A stretch of DNA of 53,440 nucleotides, taken from positions 1-53,440 of the forward strand of contig JAPSIT010000002.1 in NCBI GenBank assembly GCA_031178585.1, given 5' to 3'. Made by a program: the position numbers and the translations under genes. Source of the stretch: Arthrobacter sp. (GTDB lineage: Bacteria > Actinomycetota > Actinomycetes > Actinomycetales > Micrococcaceae). Below the pieces are notes generated by a model that was given only the letters and a program-made list of their open reading frames with translations, made no database searches and had not been told where the DNA came from. Shown here one piece after another: positions 25,766-35,949 of this stretch (the first letter of the stretch is position 1; each line of letters opens with the position of its first letter).

Positions 25766-27196
25766 TCAGTCCAGACCCTCGCTGTTAAGGCGGGCCAACA
25801 GCAATGCCTCCGCCACAACAGCGTTACGGAAGTCCCCGATGTGGAGTGATTCATTGGCGGAGTGGGCCCGGGAGTCCGGATCCTCGACCCCGGTAACCAG
25901 GATCTGCGCTTCCGGGTACACCTCGGTCAAATCCGAGATGAAGGGAATAGAGCCGCCGATTCCCATTTCCACGGCCGGTACACCCCACGACTCCCCCAGC
26001 GCCCACATCGCAAATCCTGCCGCCGTGGATGACGTGTCGGTCAGATAGGAGTTGCCGCTCTCCCCCGGGGTGAAGACAACCTTCGCCCCGAACGGGGCGT
26101 TGACCTGGACATGCCGCCGTACCGCTTCCATGGCTTCCGCTGGAACCTGACCGGGAGCCAGCCGGAGGCTGAACTTGGCCCGCGCCCGCGGCAACAGCGT
26201 GTTCGAGGCCACCTCTACTGCCGGGGCATCAAAGCCGATGATGGACAGGGCCGGTTTGGTCCACATCCGCGATGCGATGCTTCCCGTTCCGGCCAGCTTC
26301 ACCCCGTCGAGCACCGAGGCATCCGCCCGGTATTCGGCCTCGGTAAGGTCCACGGTGGCCTTGTCATAGCCCACCAGTCCGTCGATGGCCACGCTGCCCT
26401 CGTCGTCGTGCAGGGTAGCAATGAGGCGTGACAGCAGCGTCGGAGCATCGAGCACCGGCCCCCCGTACATGCCGGAGTGCACGGCGTGGTCCAGGACCTG
26501 CACCTCAATGGTTCCGTCGATGAGTCCCCGGAGACTCGTCGTCAGCGCGGGTACACCCACCTTCCAGTTGCTGGAATCAGCGACAACAATGACGTCGGCC
26601 TGAAGCAGCTCCCGGTGGGTTTCAAGGAAGGTGCGGAAGGTGGGCGAACCGGCTTCCTCCTCCCCCTCAAAGAACAACGTCACTCCGAGCCCGAACTCGT
26701 CGCCCAGGACCTCGGCTACTGCCGTATAGGCACCAAGGTGTGCCATGATGCCGGCCTTGTCATCGGCGGCGCCGCGGCCGTAGAGCCGCCCCCCGCGTTC
26801 GACGGCGACGAACGGCTCCGATTCCCACAGTGCCTTTTCGCCGGGGGGCTGCACGTCGTGGTGGGCGTAAAGGAGGATGGTCGGCTTGCCCGGGGCAGCC
26901 TGCCGCCGGGCCACGACGGCCGGGCCTCCCGGCGTTCCGTCCGCTTTTCCGCACCGCAGGATCCGGACGTCCGAGAATCCGGCCTCGCGCACCAGGGTGG
27001 CAACAGCGTCCGCGCTTCGGTCCAGTTCCAAAGGATCGAAGCTGGCCCAGGCAATGCCGGGGATACTAACCAGATCTTTCAGCCGGGACATGGTGGCGTC
27101 AAAGCCGGCGGTGACGGCGGCGCGGACGGCGTCGATGTCGACGCCGGCAACCGCGCTGTCGGAGTGAGGTGGAATGGCCGCTGATGCTGAAGTCAT
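25766..27196 (-). CDS. M20-family dipeptidase
   Basis: The 476-residue zinc peptidase has AHHDVQPPG (first zinc His and catalytic Asp), GRGAADDKAG (bridging Asp), EGEEEAGSP (catalytic Glu and zinc ligand) and a terminal HSANESLHI zinc ligand. A dimerisation lid occupies the middle third. It is related to carnosinase/CNDP-type and PepV-type dipeptidases acting on short peptides in the cytoplasm. It starts at ATG 27196, divergent from the DUF3043 gene. Confidence 0.93.
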   Translation of the reverse strand: MTSASAAIPPHSDSAVAGVDIDAVRAAVTAGFDATMSRLKDLVSIPGIAWASFDPLELDRSADAVATLVREAGFSDVRILRCGKADGTPGGPAVVARRQAAPGKPTILLYAHHDVQPPGEKALWESEPFVAVERGGRLYGRGAADDKAGIMAHLGAYTAVAEVLGDEFGLGVTLFFEGEEEAGSPTFRTFLETHRELLQADVIVVADSSNWKVGVPALTTSLRGLIDGTIEVQVLDHAVHSGMYGGPVLDAPTLLSRLIATLHDDEGSVAIDGLVGYDKATVDLTEAEYRADASVLDGVKLAGTGSIASRMWTKPALSIIGFDAPAVEVASNTLLPRARAKFSLRLAPGQVPAEAMEAVRRHVQVNAPFGAKVVFTPGESGNSYLTDTSSTAAGFAMWALGESWGVPAVEMGIGGSIPFISDLTEVYPEAQILVTGVEDPDSRAHSANESLHIGDFRNAVVAEALLLARLNSEGLD

Positions 27197-27300
27197 GGCA
27201 AAACACTACCGGTGCCGCACATCCTTACCCGTGTTTTCAGGGGCGAGCCCTTGGCCGTCCCCATAACAGGCTGCGGGGCGCTGCAGGGTATTCTGTTTTG

Positions 27301-27900
27301 GTGTTTGGACGTAAAAAGGAAGCGCCATCGGCGCAGGACATAGTAGACCAGCAGGCTGCTGATGCAGCTGCCCGGCAGGCCGGCGCAGGCAAGGGATCGC
27401 CTACACCCAGGCGCAAGGATCAGGAAGCTGCGCGCAAGCGCCCCCTGGTGCCCGAGGACCGCAAGGCTTCCAAGGCAGCAGAGCGCGCCGCCATGCAGGA
27501 GCAGCGCCTGAAGATGCGCCAGGCCCTCGATACGGGTGACGAACGGTTCCTCCCAATCCGGGATAAGGGCCCGCAGAAGCGGTTCGCCCGCGATTACGTG
27601 GACGCCCGGTTCAGCCTTGGCGAGTACCTCATGTTCGGTGCTTTGATCTTCGTCATCGTCTCCCTGGTGGTTCCGTCCACGAGCGAGCAGATGATCTACG
27701 TCCTCGGCGGATTCTGGGTGATGTTCCTGGCCGTGTTCGTGGACGTGTTTATCCTGTCACGCAAACTTCGCAAGAGGCTCGCGGAGAAGTTCGGCGAGGT
27801 GGAGCGTGGCACGGTCTGGTACGGATCGATGCGCTCCCTGCAGTTCCGGAAGCTCCGCCTCCCGAAGCCCCTGGTCCGGCGCGGCCAGTACCCGTCCTAA
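27301..27900 (+). CDS. DUF3043 membrane protein
   Basis: The 199-residue protein starts at GTG (VFGRKKEAPSAQDIVDQQAAD). The first 95 residues are charged and Ala-rich, probably coiled or disordered. Two helices (about 112-130 and 137-158) form a hairpin, followed by a basic tail with KLRKRLAEKFGEVERGTVWYGSMRSLQ. This is the actinobacterial DUF3043 family; function is unknown. The frame is open upstream to 27169, but that part overlaps the dipeptidase promoter. Confidence 0.82.
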   Translation: MFGRKKEAPSAQDIVDQQAADAAARQAGAGKGSPTPRRKDQEAARKRPLVPEDRKASKAAERAAMQEQRLKMRQALDTGDERFLPIRDKGPQKRFARDYVDARFSLGEYLMFGALIFVIVSLVVPSTSEQMIYVLGGFWVMFLAVFVDVFILSRKLRKRLAEKFGEVERGTVWYGSMRSLQFRKLRLPKPLVRRGQYPS

Positions 27901-27947
27901 CCCCGCCCTTCGGTTTCCCGGTGCCAACCCGGGAACCTGATACAACA

Positions 27948-27982
27948 AAGCAGCCCCCGGCAGTTACTGCCGGGGGCTGCTT
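27948..27982 (+). terminator. Terminator after DUF3043 gene
   Basis: A 16-bp perfect stem with a TTA loop lies between convergent DUF3043 and pyrD genes and could serve both. Confidence 0.9.
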
Positions 27983-28025
27983 GGTTGTCACCGTCGTTGT
28001 CCGGCTCTCGCGTCTGTAACCTGAG

Positions 28026-29099
28026 TCAGGAGCTACGCCGTGCTTTGGCTAGTTCCCTGTTGATGCGGGCCGCCCAGAGGGGCCCTTCGTAGAGGAAGGC
28101 CGTGTAGCCCTGAACGAGGGTTGCCCCTGCATCCAGCCTCTCCTGGACATCCTGTGCCGTTTCGACGCCGCCCACTGAAACAAGGGTCATCTTGCCGCCC
28201 GTGGCGTCATGCAGTCTGCGCAGCACCTCCAAAGAACGGGCTTTCAGAGGGGCGCCGGAGAGGCCGCCGGCTCCGCACGCCTCGACCTTGCCGGAGTCTG
28301 AGCGAAGTCCTGAGCGCCCAATGGTGGTGTTCGTTGCAATGATGCCGTCCAGGCCCAGATCCAGCGCCAGCCTGGCAACGTCGTCAATGTCTTCGTCGCT
28401 GAGGTCCGGGGCGATCTTCACCAGGAGGGGCACATGCCGGCCTGCTGACTTGTCGGCTTCTTCCGCCACCGCCGCCAGGAGCGGCCGGAGGGTTTCCACA
28501 TTCTGCAGGAGCCGCAGTCCCGGAGTGTTGGGCGAACTGACGTTAACCACGAGGTAGTCGGCGGCGGGAGCGAGGCTGCCGGCGCTGATGCGGTAGTCAT
28601 CCACGGCGTCCCCGAGCTCCACCACTTTGCTCTTACCGATGTTCACACCGATGAGCGGCCGCACCCTGGGATGGCGCCGCTGCAGGGCCGCCCGGGCTGA
28701 CTTGAGGCGGGGAGCAACAGCTGCGGCACCGTCATTGTTGAATCCCATGCGGTTGATTACCGCGCGGTCTTCAATGAGCCGGAACAGCCGCGGCTGTTCG
28801 TTGCCGGGTTGGGCCTGGCCGGTGATGGTGCCGACCTCGACGTGGCCGAAGCCGAGCTCGGTCAGGGCCTCGATGCCGTGGCCTTCCTTGTCGAAACCGG
28901 CTGCCAGCCCGAACGGTGACGGGAAGGTGAGACCGAAAGCCTGGGTCTGCAGGGAGGCGGGCGGCGCTGTGAAGCGAGCCAGCAGGCGGCCGGCTCCGGT
29001 GGTGTGGGCCAGCCGGATGCCTTTGAAGCCGATCTTGTGGGCGCGCTCGGCGTCCATCCATGAAAAGGCCAGCCTGAAGAAAGTGGGGTATACGCGCAT
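28026..29099 (-). CDS. pyrD: Dihydroorotate dehydrogenase (quinone), class 2
   Basis: The 357-residue flavoenzyme oxidises dihydroorotate to orotate in pyrimidine synthesis and passes electrons to menaquinone. The N-terminal helical membrane-association segment (MRVYPTFFRLAFSWMDAE) marks class 2. FMN and substrate motifs are GLAAGFDKEG, NRMGFNNDG, VNVSSPNTPGLR (catalytic Ser) and VSVGGVETAQD. ATG 29099 is chosen, although the frame is open to 29180 through a T/G-rich leader. Confidence 0.95.
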   Translation of the reverse strand: MRVYPTFFRLAFSWMDAERAHKIGFKGIRLAHTTGAGRLLARFTAPPASLQTQAFGLTFPSPFGLAAGFDKEGHGIEALTELGFGHVEVGTITGQAQPGNEQPRLFRLIEDRAVINRMGFNNDGAAAVAPRLKSARAALQRRHPRVRPLIGVNIGKSKVVELGDAVDDYRISAGSLAPAADYLVVNVSSPNTPGLRLLQNVETLRPLLAAVAEEADKSAGRHVPLLVKIAPDLSDEDIDDVARLALDLGLDGIIATNTTIGRSGLRSDSGKVEACGAGGLSGAPLKARSLEVLRRLHDATGGKMTLVSVGGVETAQDVQERLDAGATLVQGYTAFLYEGPLWAARINRELAKARRSS

Positions 29100-29126
29100 G
29101 CCTCTAGTTTTCCGTCTCAAGGCAGT

Positions 29127-29201
29127 CCAGACCAAACCGGTGGAGGCCAAACGGACCCAGACAGGACCAACACGAACCAAATCTAATCAGCACAGACCAA
29201 A
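29127..29201 (-). promoter_or_regulatory. Repetitive T/G-rich leader upstream of pyrD
   Basis: On the minus strand this stretch repeats TTTGG four times (plus-strand CCAAA at 29132, 29147, 29177 and 29197), twice within TTTGGTCTG. It is low in purines on the plus strand and contrasts with its surroundings. It may be part of the pyrD leader, of the divergent hydrolase promoter, or chance drift. Confidence 0.35.
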
Positions 29202-29237
29202 CGGCACCCAGGATTGCGAAACGTCTAGGCTGGTGCC

Positions 29238-30236
29238 ATGAAGTGGCAGAGCGACATCCTCGGCGAGGGTTTTGAGTCCCATGCCTTTGATGCCGTGGGC
29301 GCAGACGGCGTTACACGGACCGCCACGCTCGTCCGGTACACCCCGCTCCAGGGAACGAAGCGACGCCCGCCGCAGGACAGCAGGCGCCCAGGCCGCCGGG
29401 CCGTGCTGTTCCTGCACGGCTGGAGTGACTACTTTTTCAACACCGAGCTGGCACGCTTCTGGCACAGCCAGGGCTTCTCTTTCTTTGCCTTGGACATGCA
29501 CAACCATGGCCGCAGCCTGCAGCCCGAAGAGCATGGCGGGTACGTTGCCGACCTCTCAAACTATGACGCTGAAATTGACGCGGCCGTCAGCATGATCCGG
29601 GAAATGGAGCCTGCGGAGTCCCTTGAGCTGGTCCTGATGGGACATTCAACGGGCGGGCTTGTGGCGGCTCTCTGGGTGAGCCGAAATCCAGGCGTGGTAT
29701 CACAGCTGGTGCTGAACAGTCCCTGGCTGGAAATGCACGGAAGTTCGCTGGGCCGCCGGGCTGCATGGACCATGGTGGAACCCTTGGCCCGGCTGAAGCC
29801 GGAAGCTGTGCTCCGCCTGCCCGAGCGGGGCTTTTACTGGCGAAGCATCAGCAGCTCCGCTGAGGGTGAATGGCCTCTCGACGACCGGTACCGGCCGCCC
29901 ATGGCGTTTCCGGTCCGCGCCGGCTGGCTGAGCGCCGTCCTCGCAGGCCATGCCCAGGTCGCCCGCGGGCTCGGCATCGGCATCCCTATCCTGGTGCTGA
30001 TCTCCGGGGCCAGCTCCACCGGGCCCTTCTGGCGGGAGGAGATGCGGCGCGCCGATGCTGTGCTCGACGTCCACGTCATCGCCGTCCGGGCATTGTCTTT
30101 GGGCAGCAGCGTGACAGTGGAGCGTATCGACGGCGCCCTGCACGATGTCTTCCTCTCCCGCGCCGAGGTGCGCGCCGACGCCTACCGCCGGCTGGAGCGG
30201 TGGATCCGCGGCTATACGGATGCCGGGAACTCCTAG
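29238..30236 (+). CDS. Alpha/beta-hydrolase
   Basis: The 332-residue enzyme has the hydrolase fold. [14 protein letters not shown] gives the oxyanion-hole [18 protein letters not shown] the nucleophile elbow (GHSTGG, catalytic Ser), and [10 protein letters not shown] near the C-terminus a plausible catalytic His. It resembles monoacylglycerol-lipase or lysophospholipase-like Hydrolase_4 proteins. No signal peptide is present. The TAG stop shares CTAG 30233-30236 with convergent uppS. Confidence 0.88.
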   Translation: MKWQSDILGEGFESHAFDAVGADGVTRTATLVRYTPLQGTKRRPPQDSRRPGRRAVLFLHGWSDYFFNTELARFWHSQGFSFFALDMHNHGRSLQPEEHGGYVADLSNYDAEIDAAVSMIREMEPAESLELVLMGHSTGGLVAALWVSRNPGVVSQLVLNSPWLEMHGSSLGRRAAWTMVEPLARLKPEAVLRLPERGFYWRSISSSAEGEWPLDDRYRPPMAFPVRAGWLSAVLAGHAQVARGLGIGIPILVLISGASSTGPFWREEMRRADAVLDVHVIAVRALSLGSSVTVERIDGALHDVFLSRAEVRADAYRRLERWIRGYTDAGNS

Positions 30237-31078
30237 CCTGGCTGTCGGGCAGCCGCTCCGGTGTCGGGGGCAGCGTCGACGGCTCCCCCATACCGCCGGT
30301 CACGCTGGGCGTAAACGCCCACGGCATCCCAAAGGGTCCGGCGGTCCACGTCCGGCCACAGGGTGTCGAGGAAAACGAACTCCGCATAGGCCGACTGCCA
30401 CAGCATGAAGTTGGACAGCCGCTGCTCACCCGAACTCCGGAGGAAAAGGTCGACGTCGGGAAGGTCCGGTTCGTCGAGGTACTTCTGGATCGTTTTCTCG
30501 GTGATGGAACCGGGCTTTAGCCGTCCGGCGGCAACGTCTTCAGCGATGGCCGAGACGGCGTCGGCGATCTCAGCACGCCCGCCATAGTTGACGCACATGG
30601 TCAGGGTGCAGGTACTGTTGCCGGCCGTGTAGGCCTCGGCCTCCTCCAGCTCGCGGATCACCGAACCCCACAGCTTCGGCCGGCGGCCGGACCAGCGGAT
30701 ACGCACGCCCCACTCGTCCAGCTGGTTCCGTTGCCTGCGCAGCACTTCCTTGTTGAACCCCATGAGGAACCGCACTTCCTCCGGGGAGCGCCGCCAGTTC
30801 TCGGTGGAGAAGGCGTAGACGGTCACGTACTTGATGCCGAGCTCAATGGCACCGGCCACCACATCGAGCAGGGCCGGCTCCCCCGCCCTGTGGCCCTCGA
30901 TGCGGGGCAGTCCCCGCTGGTTCGCCCAGCGACCGTTGCCGTCCATGACGATGGCGACGTGCCGGGGAACGAATTCCTCGGGGATTGCAGGGGCGACGGC
31001 CCCGGAACGATGCGGATAGGGGCGGACCACCGGAGAGGTCCGGCGCCGGGCGTGGGTGGTCTTCTTTCCCAAGGACAC
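30233..31078 (-). CDS. uppS: Isoprenyl transferase (undecaprenyl/decaprenyl diphosphate synthase)
   Basis: The 281-residue cis-prenyltransferase makes the polyprenyl carrier for peptidoglycan and wall polymers. Signatures are [21 protein letters not shown] (diphosphate-binding Asp), [15 protein letters not shown], and near the end [24 protein letters not shown]. An extra basic N-terminus of about 35 residues is typical of actinobacterial forms. GTG 31078 starts two bases after the recO stop, so the two are co-transcribed. Confidence 0.95.
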   Translation of the reverse strand: MSLGKKTTHARRRTSPVVRPYPHRSGAVAPAIPEEFVPRHVAIVMDGNGRWANQRGLPRIEGHRAGEPALLDVVAGAIELGIKYVTVYAFSTENWRRSPEEVRFLMGFNKEVLRRQRNQLDEWGVRIRWSGRRPKLWGSVIRELEEAEAYTAGNSTCTLTMCVNYGGRAEIADAVSAIAEDVAAGRLKPGSITEKTIQKYLDEPDLPDVDLFLRSSGEQRLSNFMLWQSAYAEFVFLDTLWPDVDRRTLWDAVGVYAQRDRRYGGAVDAAPDTGAAARQPG

Positions 31079-31080
31079 TG

Positions 31081-31833
31081 TTAGGTACGCTCCACATGTT
31101 TGAGGGATTTCAGGACACGTTCAAGGTGCCACTGGAGATAGCTGGCCACGAGGCCTGCGGCCTCCCGGCGGTGCAGGGGCAGTGAGGAATCCGCCGTCGT
31201 CCAGTTGCCGGTCAGCAGGGCGGCGAGCAGCGCCACGGTTTCGGCGGCGGGGGCCGCCGAGCCGGGGGGACGGCAGTCTCCGCAGACCATGCCGCCGAGC
31301 GGCGCGGAGAAAGCACCGTGCGGTCCCGCAGCCCCGCAGCGGGCACAGTGGGTGAAGCTCGGCGCCCAGCCGCCTGTCGCCAGGGCGCGCAGCAGGTAGG
31401 AGTCCAGGATCAGCTCGGGCGTGTGGTCCCCGCGGCTCAGGGCCGCCAGTGCGCCCACGAGCAGGTTGTACTGCGCGGTGCCGGCTTCGCCGTCGACGTC
31501 GGTCAGCTTTTCTGCGGTTTCCGTCATGGCGGCGGCAACGGTGTAGCTGGCATAGTCTGCCGCGATGTTCCCGCCGTAGGCGCCCTTCGCGACGGCCTGC
31601 GTGACGATGTCTAGGGTTTTGCCAGAAACCAGCTGCAGGTCCGCCACCATGAAGGGCTCCAGGCGGGCACCGAATCGGCTGCTGGTGCGGCGCACGCCCT
31701 TCGCGACCGCCCGCACCTGACCATGGTGTTTGGTCAGCAGCGTGATGATGCGGTCCGCCTCGCCCAGTTTGTGGGTGCGCAGTACCACGGCTTCATCGCG
31801 GTAGGCACGCGCTGCAAATGACTGTTGGACCAC
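31081..31833 (-). CDS. recO: DNA repair protein RecO
   Basis: The 250-residue recombination mediator helps RecA load on single-stranded DNA. An N-terminal OB fold ([37 protein letters not shown]) and a C-terminal zinc-binding module (CARC and CGDC) fit RecO. GTG 31833 is used; the frame runs further upstream without homology. leuA lies 104 bases upstream on the same strand with a hairpin between. Confidence 0.92.
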   Translation of the reverse strand: MVQQSFAARAYRDEAVVLRTHKLGEADRIITLLTKHHGQVRAVAKGVRRTSSRFGARLEPFMVADLQLVSGKTLDIVTQAVAKGAYGGNIAADYASYTVAAAMTETAEKLTDVDGEAGTAQYNLLVGALAALSRGDHTPELILDSYLLRALATGGWAPSFTHCARCGAAGPHGAFSAPLGGMVCGDCRPPGSAAPAAETVALLAALLTGNWTTADSSLPLHRREAAGLVASYLQWHLERVLKSLKHVERT

Positions 31834-31883
31834 GCTCAATCTTCGCACTCTCCCCCGGAAAACCCTGCTTCCCGGGTTGCAGG

Positions 31884-31911
31884 TGCGCCGCCGCTCAAAG
31901 CGCCGGCGCAC
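31884..31911 (-). terminator. Hairpin between leuA and recO
   Basis: Perfect 8-bp arms GTGCGCCG/CGGCGCAC around a 12-base loop lie 26 bases after the leuA stop. An AACCC/GGGTT hairpin followed by TTCC is next to it. Together they may end leuA transcription. Confidence 0.55.
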
Positions 31912-31937
31912 CCGCCCATCATGTCTGGACCCGCAGG

Positions 31938-33704
<1,767 letters not shown>

Positions 33705-33738
33705 TCAAAAGTGAAAGGGTGGCCGGGCAACGCAAACT

Positions 33739-33789
33739 CCGCAGCGAGGGTGGGCCTTGCGCTAGATCGCGTCTGAGGCCTCGCCGCGG
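33739..33789 (-). promoter_or_regulatory. leuA attenuator hairpin
   Basis: In the minus-strand RNA, CCGCGGCGAGG (33789-33779) can pair with CCUCGCUGCGG (33749-33739) over 11 base pairs with one G-U. The left arm begins right after the leucine codons of the leader peptide, where a stalled ribosome would cover it. A smaller CGC/GCG hairpin lies in the loop. No long U-run follows, so the stem may act in an antiterminator or translational switch. Confidence 0.6.
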
Positions 33790-33821
33790 CAGCTAAGAAG
33801 AAGCAGTTCTGCACGCACCAT
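33762..33821 (-). CDS. leuL: leuA leader peptide (leucine attenuator)
   Basis: ATG 33821 to TAG encodes the 19-residue peptide MVRAELLLLSCRGEASDAI. Four consecutive leucine codons (CUG CUU CUU CUU, 33806-33795) are followed by the left arm of an RNA hairpin. CUU is a rare leucine codon in GC-rich actinobacteria, which would make stalling sensitive to leucyl-tRNA supply. There is no clear ribosome-binding site, so the leader may be leaderless or weakly translated. It is too short for ordinary gene calling. Confidence 0.82.
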   Translation of the reverse strand: MVRAELLLLSCRGEASDAI

Positions 33822-33934
33822 TTCACAGTAACACGGGTGCGTAAGATGAAGGAGCAACACCTCCCGCAACGTCCACCATGCAGACGCCGCACCGGTGCCA
33901 GCGCCGGCAGCAGCCCGTCAATGAAGGAGCTTCT

Positions 33935-35887
33935 GTGCCACATTCGGGGATTGACCTGTCCAATATCGACCACAGTGTCAGGCCGCAGGACGACCTGTAC
34001 CAGCATGTGAACGGGGCATGGCTCAAGAGCACCACCATTCCGGATGACCGCCCGCTGGAGGGAACCTTCACAGCGCTGCGTGACGGCGCGGAACTGGCAG
34101 TTCGGGAAATCATCGAAGAAGCGGCCGGGAAGGGTGAGGCAGCCAGCGGCATCGAACGCAAGATCGGCGATCTGTACAGCAGCTTCATGGACGAATCCGC
34201 AGCAGAAGAAAAGGGCATGGAACCGATCCGTGCCCGGCTTGCCGACGTCTTCGCGACCTCCAGCATCAGCGGGCTTGTCGCACTGGCCGGCCGCCTCTTC
34301 CGCTCCGATGTATCCGGCCTCTTCTACCTGTACCCCGCTCCTGATGCGGGAAATCCCGAGCGGGTGCTGCTGTACACCGGCCAGGGCGGCCTCGGGCTGC
34401 CGGACGAGTCCTACTACCGGGAGGAGAAGTTCGCGCCGGTCGTCGAGTCGTACCGCGACTACGTGGGCACAATGTTCACCTTGGCCGGCATCCAGGATTC
34501 CGAGAATGCTGCGGCCAGGGTTGTGGCCCTGGAAACCGCCCTCGCCTCCCACCATTGGGACAACGTCACCCTCCGCGATCCGCAAAAGACCTACAACCTG
34601 AAGTCCGCGGACGAGGCACGTGAGCTGTTTCCGCTGTTGGACACCTGGTTCGAAGCGGCGGACATCGTTCCGGACAAGCGCCAGGAGATGGTGGTCAGCA
34701 CCCCGGACTTCTTCGCCGGTGCTGCCGCCCTCCTCAGCTCCGAGTCGCTCCCCGTGTGGCAGGAGTGGCTGGCACTGCGGGTCATCAACGCAGCCGCCCC
34801 GTACCTGTCCCCTGCCTTCGTGGACGCCAACTTTGCCTTCTACGGCACCCGGATCAGCGGTACGCCCCGGAACAAGGACCGCTGGAAACGGGGCGTCGCC
34901 GTCGTCGAAGCGGCTCTCGGTGAAGCGGTGGGGCAAATTTACGTTGCCCGGCACTTCCCGGAGACCCACAAGGCCCGCATGCAGACACTCGTGGACAACC
35001 TGATCGAGGCGTACCGCCAGAGCATCACCGACCTGCCGTGGATGGGCGAGGAAACGAAGGCGGAGGCCCTGCGAAAACTGGGCGCCTTCCGTGCCAAGAT
35101 CGGCTATCCGGACGAGTGGATCGACTACTCAGCCGTCACGATTGACCCGTCCGACCTGCTCGGTAACGTCGAACGCGCCCATAACGCCGACGTTGACCGC
35201 CACCTTGACGAGGTGGGCAAGCCCGTGGACCACAACAAGTGGCTCATGACTCCGCAGACAGTCAATGCCTACTACCATCCGATGCTGAACGAGATCGTCT
35301 TCCCGGCGGCGATCCTGCAGCCGCCGTTCTTCACCGCCGACGCCGATGATGCGGTCAACTACGGGGGTATCGGTGCGGTGATCGGCCACGAGATCGGCCA
35401 CGGGTTCGATGACCAGGGCTCGCAGTTCGACGGTACGGGCGAACTGCGCAACTGGTGGACCGAGGATGACCGGAAGGCATTCGAGGCGCTGACAGGACGG
35501 CTGGTGGAGCAGTTCAACGCCCTCTCGCCTTATGCGGCGCCAGGGCACACCGTCAATGGACGGCTGACGCTTGGGGAAAACATCGGCGACCTTGGGGGGC
35601 TCACGATCGCCTACAAGGCTTACCGGCTCAGTCTGAACGGGCAGGAGCCCCCGGTCTTGGACGGCCTGACCGGAGAGCAGCGGTTCTTCGCCTCATGGGC
35701 TGCCGTCTGGCGCCAGGTTATCCGCGAGGAGGAAGCCATCCGACGGCTGGCCACCGACCCGCACTCCCCCAACGAGTTCCGCACCAACGCCATCGCCAGT
35801 AACCTCGATGCCTTCCACGCCGCGTTCGGCGTCACGGAAAAGGACGGAATGTGGATAGCGCCTGAGGAGCGCGTCAGCATCTGGTAG
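33935..35887 (+). CDS. M13-family zinc metallopeptidase (PepO/neprilysin-like)
   Basis: The 650-residue endopeptidase has the gluzincin motif GHEIGHGFDDQG (HExxH), the downstream ENIGDLGG (third zinc ligand Glu), NAYYHP (substrate-binding motif) and a large helical N-terminal domain. M13 enzymes cut short peptides. No signal peptide or membrane anchor is seen, so it is probably cytoplasmic like bacterial PepO. GTG 33935 has AAGGAG five bases upstream; the frame open to 33878 has no better start. It is divergent from leuA. Confidence 0.95.
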   Translation: MPHSGIDLSNIDHSVRPQDDLYQHVNGAWLKSTTIPDDRPLEGTFTALRDGAELAVREIIEEAAGKGEAASGIERKIGDLYSSFMDESAAEEKGMEPIRARLADVFATSSISGLVALAGRLFRSDVSGLFYLYPAPDAGNPERVLLYTGQGGLGLPDESYYREEKFAPVVESYRDYVGTMFTLAGIQDSENAAARVVALETALASHHWDNVTLRDPQKTYNLKSADEARELFPLLDTWFEAADIVPDKRQEMVVSTPDFFAGAAALLSSESLPVWQEWLALRVINAAAPYLSPAFVDANFAFYGTRISGTPRNKDRWKRGVAVVEAALGEAVGQIYVARHFPETHKARMQTLVDNLIEAYRQSITDLPWMGEETKAEALRKLGAFRAKIGYPDEWIDYSAVTIDPSDLLGNVERAHNADVDRHLDEVGKPVDHNKWLMTPQTVNAYYHPMLNEIVFPAAILQPPFFTADADDAVNYGGIGAVIGHEIGHGFDDQGSQFDGTGELRNWWTEDDRKAFEALTGRLVEQFNALSPYAAPGHTVNGRLTLGENIGDLGGLTIAYKAYRLSLNGQEPPVLDGLTGEQRFFASWAAVWRQVIREEEAIRRLATDPHSPNEFRTNAIASNLDAFHAAFGVTEKDGMWIAPEERVSIW

Positions 35888-35891
35888 TAGC

Positions 35892-35932
35892 AAAATGCCG
35901 GGCCGCCCCCACACGGGGCGGCCCGGCATTTT
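35892..35932. terminator. Rho-independent terminator, bidirectional
   Basis: Eighteen-base perfect arms end in TTTT on the plus strand and, by the A-run on the left arm, TTTT on the minus strand. It separates convergent M13 peptidase and LCP genes. Confidence 0.95.
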
Positions 35933-35949
35933 TGTCAGCGGCACTTTTG

